Origin: an uncultured Acetatifactor sp.
GTDB taxonomy: Bacteria > Bacillota > Clostridia > Lachnospirales > Lachnospiraceae
NCBI GenBank assembly: GCA_910579755.1
Contig: CAJTVB010000035.1
Location: forward strand, 1 to 29,728
Length of the DNA stretch: 29,728 nucleotides
Direction of reading: 5' to 3'
Positions 24,066 through 29,728 of the stretch are shown here, one piece after another. The position numbers and the translations under genes are program-made. Each line of letters starts with the position of its first letter. Position 1 is the first letter of the stretch. The notes under the pieces are model-generated. The model was given only the letters and a program-made list of their open reading frames with translations. It was not told where the DNA came from and made no database searches.

Positions 24066-24626
24066 ATGGAAATCAGAGAGGCAGTGACAAGGAAAGAGCT
24101 TGAGAAGGTGAAGACGCTTTATGAGGCAGCCTTCCCGGAGAACGAAAAGAAGCCTTTTTCGTTTATGCTGGAGGGTCGGAAGAAGGGGCAGTTTAACATT
24201 CTTTATATAGAAGAGGAGTGCTTTTGCGGCCTGGCTATTATGATGCTGTATGGAAATATGGCGTTACTGGATTATTTTGCCATTGACCCGGATCTGCGTA
24301 ATTCGGGGCATGGAGGCCGGGCGCTGAGAAAGCTCCAGGAGCGTTTTGCGGGAAAAAAATTTCTTTTGGAAATAGAGAGCACCCAGGGACTGAAGGACGG
24401 GGAAGAGCAGCCGACGGGAATCAGCCGGGAGGAGGCGCAGAAGCGCCTGCGACGGAAGGCCTTCTATCAGCGCTGGGGCATGGAGGCAATGGATTTCAGG
24501 GTACTTCTTTTCGGGGTGGAAATGGAGCTTTTGGTATATAGGGACAGGGTGGAGTTTGATGAGTATCATGAGATACTGGAGCATGTGCTTCCGCCGGGAT
24601 ATGGGGACAGGGTGGTTTTGGTGTGA
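24066..24626 (+). CDS. GNAT-family N-acetyltransferase
   Basis: This 186-residue protein starts at ATG 24066 after GGGGAG. The GNAT fold is visible: an N-terminal IREAVTRKELEKVKTLYEAAFP helix, a central beta strand LLDYFAIDPDLRNSGHGGRAL in which RNSGHGG is the acetyl-CoA pyrophosphate-binding loop, and a C-terminal AFYQRWGMEAMDF segment. The acceptor substrate is unknown. It is probably an independent transcription unit upstream of the LtaS-like gene. Confidence 0.88.
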   Translation: MEIREAVTRKELEKVKTLYEAAFPENEKKPFSFMLEGRKKGQFNILYIEEECFCGLAIMMLYGNMALLDYFAIDPDLRNSGHGGRALRKLQERFAGKKFLLEIESTQGLKDGEEQPTGISREEAQKRLRRKAFYQRWGMEAMDFRVLLFGVEMELLVYRDRVEFDEYHEILEHVLPPGYGDRVVLV

Positions 24627-24688
24627 CTGGTTGAACGGGTGTATAAACAAATTTTAAGAATTGGATGCTCCACTTTTATGTTGTTTTG

Positions 24689-24697
24689 TGCTACAAT
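24689..24697 (+). promoter_or_regulatory. Extended -10 promoter candidate for the LtaS-like gene
   Basis: TGC-TACAAT (24689-24697) is preceded by a poor -35. It lies inside the 5' part of the long open frame, which favours the downstream ATG at 24753 as the real start. Confidence 0.35.
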
Positions 24698-24752
24698 GCG
24701 TGTGGTTGCTATTGGGCAGGTGAAATATATACGAAAGACGGGAATTGAGATT

Positions 24753-26957
24753 ATGCTTATACTGTGGTGCAGTCTAGCGGGTTTGATGCTGTATCTGGAA
24801 TTGGTGTATCATTTCAGTGGTTTCGGATGGAGCGGATTTTGGCCGGTATATTTAATAATGCTGATTACGGCCTGGGCTGGTGTGGAGACGATTATAATCG
24901 GTGTGCTCCGGAAGTGGCTGAAAAAGTTTGCCTGGTATCTGGCACTGTGGCTTCCTGTGGTGTGGACCGGCGCTCAGTTGGTGTATTTGCGGATTTTCAG
25001 GCAGCCTCTTTTATGGGAGGCCATGTTTCGGGGCGGCGGTGATGCCCTGACCAATTACTGGAGGGAGGCGTTGGACGGAATCCTTCGGGCGCTGCCCTTT
25101 TTGATCCTTCTTATTCTGCCGGCGGTTGCCCTGCCGCTGGTGCTGAAACGGGTGCGGGTCAGGGCCGGAAGCTGGAACAGAAGGAAAGTGAAGTGGGATC
25201 TGCCTACGCTTTCTCTGACTCAGGTTATGCAGGCGGCCGCCATTACGGCGGTGGGTATTGCCGGCAGCGTTGTGGTTATGCAGGTGGGAAAGTACCTGGA
25301 TGCGGATTATTATGAAGTGTATGATGAATTTTATGACCCGCTGACGGTGGCGGAATACATGGGGGTGCTGCCTGCACTGCAGAGGGATACCTCCACAAGC
25401 TTACAGCGCCTGGTCAGCGGCATGATGGCGGGAGGCCGAAAAGATCCCGCCCAGGTCATGGCGGCTGGGGGAGAAAGCAGCGGTTCGCCGGATACAGAGG
25501 CGAACCTGCCGGAGACGGGTGCACCGGATCCCGGCCAGGATGGAAATTCGTCCGATACTCTACAGCAGGCTGATCCCGGCCAGACGGGGTCAGAACAGGA
25601 AAAACAAGAAGGGGAAGTTCCGGAGGAGCCAAAGCTTCCTTTTCCACATCAATTTGATCTGGATTATGAAACCCTTCACGCATTGGCGGACAATAAGGAG
25701 CAGATCTGGCTGGCGGATTATATCCAGGGGCTGGAGCCTACACTCTCCAATGAATATACGGGAATTTTTGAGGGCTATAACCTGATTTACCTTACGGCGG
25801 AGGGATTTTCCACCTATGCCATCCGGGAGGACCTGACACCTACCCTGTACCGGCTGACCCACTCGGGCTTTGTATTTGACAACTATTACGTTCCTCTTTG
25901 GCAGACCAGTACGATTGACGGAGAATATATTAATTGTACGGCACTGATACCGGATGGCCAGTTTAGTCTGCGCAAGAGTTCGGAAAATCAACTGCCCTAT
26001 ACGCTGCCCCGATTTTTTGAAAAAGAGGGCGTCAAGTCCTTTGCCTACCACGACAATACCCTGTCCTACTATGACAGGAATGTCACTCATCCTCATTTGG
26101 GCTATGATTTTAAAGCCAGCAAGCTGGGAGAGCTTTCGGAGGAAGAGTGGGGGGATAAGATATTCCCCATGGAAAATCCCAATGCCTGGCCGGCTTCAGA
26201 TCTGGAGATGATGCAGGGGACTATGTCGGAATATTTGGCGGAAGAGCGGTTTCATGTGTATTATATGACGGTTTCCGGACATTTGAAGTATAGCTTCACA
26301 GGGAATGCCATGTCTTCAAAGAACCGGGAGGCTGTGGCGGATTTGGACATGTCGGAGGGGGCAAGGGCTTATATCGCCTGCCATATTGAGTTGGATAAAG
26401 CCCTGGAGTATATGCTGAAACAGCTGGAGGAAGCCGGGGTGCTGGATAAGACAGTGATTTGTCTGAGCGCGGATCATTATCCTTATGACATGCCTTTGGA
26501 AGAATACGAGGAGCTGGCGGGCAGGTCCCTGTCGGAAGGCATGGATTTATACCGAAACAGTTTGATTTTGTGGAATTCGGCCATGGAGGAGGAGCCGGTT
26601 CATGTGAGCAAGGCATGCGGTTCCATGGATATTGTGCCCACACTGTTGAATCTTTTCGGATTTGATTATGATTCCAGAATGTATGCCGGACGGGATATTT
26701 TTTCGGACGAAGAGGGTATGGTAATTTTTAACGATCGCAGTTTTGTGACGGATTCCGTAATTAATCCTAAAAAGCTGGATCCTATCTGGCTGAAGGATGC
26801 GGAGGGAAACGATATTATTCCGGAGGATCAGAGGGAGGAATATTTTGCCGGGAAGAAACAGGAAGTAAAGGACAGATATCAGTTCAGCGCATACATTCTG
26901 CGGGAGAATTATTATGCGGATGTGGAGCAGGCAAAACTTCCTTCCGATGGAAAATAA
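24753..26957 (+). CDS. LtaS-like membrane sulfatase (LTA synthase family)
   Basis: This is a predicted membrane enzyme of about 734 residues. There are five N-terminal membrane segments (from MLILWCSLAGLMLYLELVY to AAAITAVGIAGSVVVMQ), a Gly/Pro/Glu/Ser-rich linker (about residues 230-300), then an extracellular alkaline-phosphatase/sulfatase domain. That domain has a catalytic threonine region PLWQTSTIDGEY, VYYMTVSGH and the metal-binding SADHYPYDM. The family transfers glycerol-phosphate or other phospho-polyol groups from lipids to surface polymers. The frame is open to 24639, but a candidate promoter inside that stretch and the hydrophobic M at 24753 favour the shorter start. The acidic linker is longer than in the classical enzymes. 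The exact polymer is unknown. Confidence 0.85.
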   Translation: MLILWCSLAGLMLYLELVYHFSGFGWSGFWPVYLIMLITAWAGVETIIIGVLRKWLKKFAWYLALWLPVVWTGAQLVYLRIFRQPLLWEAMFRGGGDALTNYWREALDGILRALPFLILLILPAVALPLVLKRVRVRAGSWNRRKVKWDLPTLSLTQVMQAAAITAVGIAGSVVVMQVGKYLDADYYEVYDEFYDPLTVAEYMGVLPALQRDTSTSLQRLVSGMMAGGRKDPAQVMAAGGESSGSPDTEANLPETGAPDPGQDGNSSDTLQQADPGQTGSEQEKQEGEVPEEPKLPFPHQFDLDYETLHALADNKEQIWLADYIQGLEPTLSNEYTGIFEGYNLIYLTAEGFSTYAIREDLTPTLYRLTHSGFVFDNYYVPLWQTSTIDGEYINCTALIPDGQFSLRKSSENQLPYTLPRFFEKEGVKSFAYHDNTLSYYDRNVTHPHLGYDFKASKLGELSEEEWGDKIFPMENPNAWPASDLEMMQGTMSEYLAEERFHVYYMTVSGHLKYSFTGNAMSSKNREAVADLDMSEGARAYIACHIELDKALEYMLKQLEEAGVLDKTVICLSADHYPYDMPLEEYEELAGRSLSEGMDLYRNSLILWNSAMEEEPVHVSKACGSMDIVPTLLNLFGFDYDSRMYAGRDIFSDEEGMVIFNDRSFVTDSVINPKKLDPIWLKDAEGNDIIPEDQREEYFAGKKQEVKDRYQFSAYILRENYYADVEQAKLPSDGK

Positions 26958-26962
26958 AAGGC

Positions 26963-26997
26963 CGGCTTCCGGAAATGTTGAATTCCGGGAGCCGTTT
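26963..26997 (+). terminator. Terminator-like hairpin after the LtaS-like gene
   Basis: A 12-bp stem CGGCTTCCGGAA/TTCCGGGAGCCG (26963-26974 with 26983-26994, one wobble), an 8-base loop, then TTTCCCGTTT. The T tract is interrupted, so read-through into the HAD gene is possible. Confidence 0.55.
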
Positions 26998-27033
26998 CCC
27001 GTTTCAGGAGAATGGAGCTTGGAGGAAATCAGA

Positions 27034-27696
27034 ATGCACAGGAAAGCAATTGTATTTGATATGGACGGAGTGTTGTTTGACACAGAGAGACTGCTTCAAG
27101 ACAGTTGGATAACTGTGGCCCGGAAACATGGACTGTCGGGGATGGAGGAAATATTTCCCAGGTGTATTGGTCTGAACGCCAATGACAGCAGACAGCTTGT
27201 TATGGCAGCCTACGGGCCGGACTTTGACTATCAGGGCTTTCGAGGGGAGGCATCGGAACATTTTTGGAAATATATAGAAGAAAAGGGGCTGCCCATAAAG
27301 CCGGGGGTTGAGGAGCTTTTGCAGTGGCTTGAGCACGAGGGCTGGTCTGTGGGACTGGCTTCTTCCACCAGAAGGGAGTCGGTGATGGAACACCTGAAAC
27401 GGGCCGGCATAGGGCACTATTTTTCCGTTGTGGTGACGGGGGACATGGTGGAGCATTCTAAGCCCAGGCCGGATATTTATCTGTTGGCCTGTGAAATGCT
27501 GGGGGCAGATCCCCGAAAGACCTTTGCAGTGGAGGACTCGCCCAACGGAGTCCGCTCGGCTCATGCCGCCGGCATGAGCTGTCTGACTGTTCCGGATATG
27601 ATTGCGCCGGACAGAGAAATAAAAGAGCTTTCCACGGAAATATTCCGTGATCTGACGCAGGTGCTGGCGTATCTGCAGGGGCAGCAATATGCCTGA
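27034..27696 (+). CDS. HAD-family hydrolase, beta-phosphoglucomutase-like subfamily
   Basis: This is a 220-residue cytoplasmic enzyme. ATG 27034 is chosen (GGAGGA eight bases upstream), because the longer frame overlaps the terminator hairpin and the end of the previous gene. HAD motif I is FDMDGVLFDTE (nucleophile Asp), motif II is LASSTRRESV, and motifs III/IV are KPRPDIYL and FAVEDSPNGVRSAHAAGM. A helical cap lies between motifs I and II. It could be a sugar-phosphate phosphatase or phosphoglucomutase; the cap sequence does not decide. It is close to rsmA and could be co-transcribed. Confidence 0.9.
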   Translation: MHRKAIVFDMDGVLFDTERLLQDSWITVARKHGLSGMEEIFPRCIGLNANDSRQLVMAAYGPDFDYQGFRGEASEHFWKYIEEKGLPIKPGVEELLQWLEHEGWSVGLASSTRRESVMEHLKRAGIGHYFSVVVTGDMVEHSKPRPDIYLLACEMLGADPRKTFAVEDSPNGVRSAHAAGMSCLTVPDMIAPDREIKELSTEIFRDLTQVLAYLQGQQYA

Positions 27697-27785
27697 AGGT
27701 CTGTGGAGTCAAAATGTCTTGCCGGAAGGCGGAGGTAGCACAGAAGGATACAGCAGAGGGTTTGACAAGGACAGGGAGAAAAGCA

Positions 27786-28640
27786 ATGGCGTATTTGGGA
27801 AATCCGAAAAATACCATAGAGATACTTCAAAAATATCAGTTTCATTTTCAGAAGCGTTATGGTCAGAATTTTCTGATTGATGGCAATGTGCTGGAGCGGA
27901 TCATTGCCGCCGCGGAGATTACCGGAGAGGACTGCGTATTGGAGATCGGCCCGGGGATCGGGACCATGACCCAATATCTGGCAGAGGCGGCCAGAGAGGT
28001 GGCGGCGGTGGAGATCGACAGAAATCTGATTCCTATTTTGGAGGACACGCTGTCGGATTACCAGAATGTGACCGTGATCAACGAGGATATTTTAAATGTG
28101 GATATCCGGAGACTGGCAGAGGAAAAAAACGGGGGAAGACCGCTTAAGGTGGTGGCCAATCTGCCCTACTACATTACCACACCGATTGTCATGAAGCTGT
28201 TTGAAAGCCAGGTTCCCTTGAAAAGCGTGACGCTTATGGTCCAGAAGGAGGTGGCGGATCGGATGCAGGCAGGGCCGGGAACAAAGGACTATGGGGCGCT
28301 TTCTCTGGCGGTGCAGTATTATGCCAGTCCCAGAGTAGTGGCCCACGTCCCGCCAAATTGTTTTATTCCCAGACCCAATGTGGGGAGTGCGGTGATCCGG
28401 CTGACCCGGTACGAAAAACCGCCGGTACCGGTGGAGAATGAACAAAAGCTGTTTGCCCTGATCAGGGCGTCCTTTCGGCAACGGAGAAAAACCCTGGCTA
28501 ACGGACTGGGTAATGCTCCGGAGCTGGCGGTCACCAGGCAGCAGACTGCCGCCGCCCTGGAAAAGCTGGGGCTTTCTCCGGAAATTCGGGGAGAGATGCT
28601 GACGCTGGAGCAATTTGCCCGGTTAAGCAATCTGTTGTAG
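27786..28640 (+). CDS. rsmA: 16S rRNA (adenine1518/1519-N6)-dimethyltransferase RsmA (KsgA)
   Basis: This 284-residue enzyme dimethylates two adjacent adenosines in helix 45 of 16S rRNA late in 30S assembly. Seen are KRYGQNFLID, the SAM motif VLEIGPGIGTMT near residue 53, AVEIDRNLIPIL, the catalytic NLPYYITTPI near 125, and the C-terminal FIPRPNVGSAVIRL plus RASFRQRRKTLANGL. The length is normal. ATG 27786 is chosen because AGGGAG lies seven bases upstream; the frame is open further upstream but without the family's conserved sequence. There is no strong terminator behind it, only a weak stem followed by a T7 run near 28672-28679. Confidence 0.97.
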   Translation: MAYLGNPKNTIEILQKYQFHFQKRYGQNFLIDGNVLERIIAAAEITGEDCVLEIGPGIGTMTQYLAEAAREVAAVEIDRNLIPILEDTLSDYQNVTVINEDILNVDIRRLAEEKNGGRPLKVVANLPYYITTPIVMKLFESQVPLKSVTLMVQKEVADRMQAGPGTKDYGALSLAVQYYASPRVVAHVPPNCFIPRPNVGSAVIRLTRYEKPPVPVENEQKLFALIRASFRQRRKTLANGLGNAPELAVTRQQTAAALEKLGLSPEIRGEMLTLEQFARLSNLL

Positions 28641-28700
28641 GTTCGGCGGAAATGCCGGCACAATATCTTGTATTTTTTTCGGCCTGAGGCCTATTTATTT

Positions 28701-28730
28701 TTGACATACACACTATATTTATGGTAAACT
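28701..28730 (+). promoter_or_regulatory. Promoter of the TPR-like repeat protein gene
   Basis: A perfect TTGACA (28701-28706), an 18-base spacer and TAAACT (28725-28730), preceded by TATTTATGG. It lies 60-100 bases before the candidate starts. Confidence 0.65.
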
Positions 28731-28831
28731 GAAATCGAGTATCGATTGCGGGCGTCCACAGGCGTATATTAATTTACTAAGAGAAGCGGCAGATGTGCGT
28801 ACCCTGCTGTGAAGATGGGGAGCGGAATACT

Positions 28832-29728
28832 TTGGATAAATATGAATATAAGGTAAGGTCGGAAGAAATCAAGGAACTGATAGCCCGGGGAGATTACGTC
28901 CAGGCGGCGGAGCTGGCGGATACAATCGACTGGCGCCGGGTGAAAAGCGTAATGATGCTGTGTACCATCAGCGACCTGTATAAAATAAACAGACGCTACG
29001 AGGACGCCAGAAATATGCTTTTGCTGGCCTATGAGCGGCGGCCCGGAGGCAGGACAATCTGCTATTCACTCTGCGAGCTGTGCATTAAGACAGAAGAATT
29101 TGTTCAGGCCATCAATTACTATAAGGAGTTTCAGCAGGCAGCGCCTAAGGATCCCGGGCGTTATATTCTACAATATAAGCTATATGAGGCTCAGGATGTG
29201 AGTCTGGAGGAACGGATCGGCGTCCTGGAGGAACTGAAAAAGCGAGATTATCGGGAGAAGTGGGCCTATGAGCTGGCTTATCTCTACCACAGAGTGGGAT
29301 TAGCGGCCCGCTGTGTGGAGGAGTGTGATGAACTGATCCTGTGGTTCGGTGAGGGGAAGTATGTAGTTAAGGCCATGGAGCTGAAAATGCTCCATCAGCC
29401 CCTGACGCCGGAACAGCAGGAAAAATATAACCGCAGATTTGAGAAAAGCAACGAGACGGAGGAATATCTGCCGCCGGAGGCAGGACAGGAAGAGGGCTAT
29501 GAGGCTTTGGAGTACAGCGGGGAAGGCCAGGGCTATGTACCGGAAGGCGCTTACGCAGAGGCGGGCCAGGGCTATGTACCGGAAGGCGCTTACGCAGAGG
29601 CGGGCCAGGGCTATGTACCGGAAGGCGCTTACGTAGAGGCGGGCCAGGGCTATGTACCGGAAGGCGCTTACGTAGAGGCGGGCCAGGGCTATGTACCGGA
29701 AGGCGCTTACGCAGAGGCGGGCCAGGGC
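28832..29728 (+). CDS. TPR-like helical protein with C-terminal 13-residue tandem repeats (3' end outside window)
   Basis: The frame starts at TTG 28832 with GGGGAG nine bases upstream and runs off the right edge, 299 codons visible. An in-frame ATG at 28793 would add 13 residues but has a poor ribosome binding site. Residues 1-205 are helical hairpins like tetratricopeptide repeats (ISDLYKINRRYEDARNMLLL, AINYYKEFQQAAPKDPGRYI, YELAYLYHRVGLAARCVEEC). They are soluble, with no signal peptide. After a linker rich in Glu and Gly comes the repeat GQGYVPEGAYAEA, five full copies and the start of a sixth. I recognise the N-terminal part as a conserved Lachnospiraceae-type TPR protein of unknown function. 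The repeats make the C-terminus long, acidic and Tyr/Gly-rich, probably disordered. Confidence 0.85.
   Translation, partial: MDKYEYKVRSEEIKELIARGDYVQAAELADTIDWRRVKSVMMLCTISDLYKINRRYEDARNMLLLAYERRPGGRTICYSLCELCIKTEEFVQAINYYKEFQQAAPKDPGRYILQYKLYEAQDVSLEERIGVLEELKKRDYREKWAYELAYLYHRVGLAARCVEECDELILWFGEGKYVVKAMELKMLHQPLTPEQQEKYNRRFEKSNETEEYLPPEAGQEEGYEALEYSGEGQGYVPEGAYAEAGQGYVPEGAYAEAGQGYVPEGAYVEAGQGYVPEGAYVEAGQGYVPEGAYAEAGQG
29525..29728 (+). repeat. 39-bp in-frame tandem repeat, at least 5.2 copies
   Basis: Units start at 29525, 29564, 29603, 29642, 29681 and 29720 (cut off). Each encodes GQGYVPEGAYAEA or GQGYVPEGAYVEA. The only difference between units is one base (GCA or GTA at the eleventh codon), in the order Ala, Ala, Val, Val, Ala. 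Near-identity implies recent expansion or active homogenisation. Confidence 0.97.

Noticed and set aside
29439..29636. A 65-codon frame over the tandem repeats
   Set aside because: It is an out-of-frame reading of the repeat; the TPR-like frame is longer, has the promoter and continues past the edge.
29525..29728. CRISPR array
   Set aside because: The units are directly abutting, in frame and without variable spacers.

Overview
The window looks like a chromosomal segment of a Gram-positive gut-type Clostridia, most likely Lachnospiraceae. This is inferred from strong AGGAGG-type ribosome binding sites, sigma-A-like promoters, the protein families present (DUF2975/YozG-type pairs, ABC_ATPase family, LtaS-like sulfatase, a TPR protein with a family-typical N-terminus) and moderate-to-high GC genes separated by AT-rich promoters. 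There are no phage, plasmid, IS or CRISPR signatures. The content is housekeeping genes mixed with sensing, transport and envelope genes.

Layout. 1-2810 (+): the end of a small membrane protein, an RlmI-like rRNA methyltransferase, and a PHP-domain phosphoesterase whose first codons are out of frame with the body across a run of seven G. 2811-3132: no gene, but a strongly folded nested inverted-repeat element. 3133-8445 (+): an orphan solute-binding lipoprotein, a chemoreceptor, tRNA-Lys(CTT) with its terminator, a non-coding stretch with a long hairpin and T tract, and a second chemoreceptor. 8457-9086 (+): a histidine phosphatase, overlapping tail to tail with the next operon. 9056-12723 (-): a response regulator, ABC ATPase, ABC permease, perhaps a tiny ORF, and a histidine kinase; this has the form of a peptide-antibiotic sensing and detoxification module. 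The ATPase is split by a -1 frameshift at a GGGAAAA heptamer followed by a stem-loop. 13006-14813 (+): a DUF2975 membrane protein, a YozG-like Xre regulator and a DUF4173-type membrane protein that appears internally deleted and frame-disrupted. 14857-16218 (-): a MATE exporter. 16411-18948 (+): an ABC_ATPase-family P-loop protein and a second PHP phosphoesterase.

19042-23826 (-) is the most unusual part. Two half-size ABC exporters with complementary degenerate and canonical ATP-site residues (a heterodimer) are followed on the same strand by a protein fusing a CheY-like receiver domain, a helical linker and a RelQ-like (p)ppGpp synthetase domain with its key residues intact. This suggests alarmone synthesis directly controlled by aspartyl phosphorylation.

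24066-28640 (+) carries a GNAT acetyltransferase, an LtaS-like membrane sulfatase, a HAD phosphatase/mutase and rsmA (KsgA). From 28832 to the right edge runs a TPR-like protein whose C-terminus enters a perfect-length 39-bp (13-residue) tandem repeat still running when the window ends.

Three genes (PHP, ABC ATPase, DUF4173) have disrupted reading frames. Two of the breaks lie in short homopolymers, so sequencing error has to be weighed against real slippage or decay.
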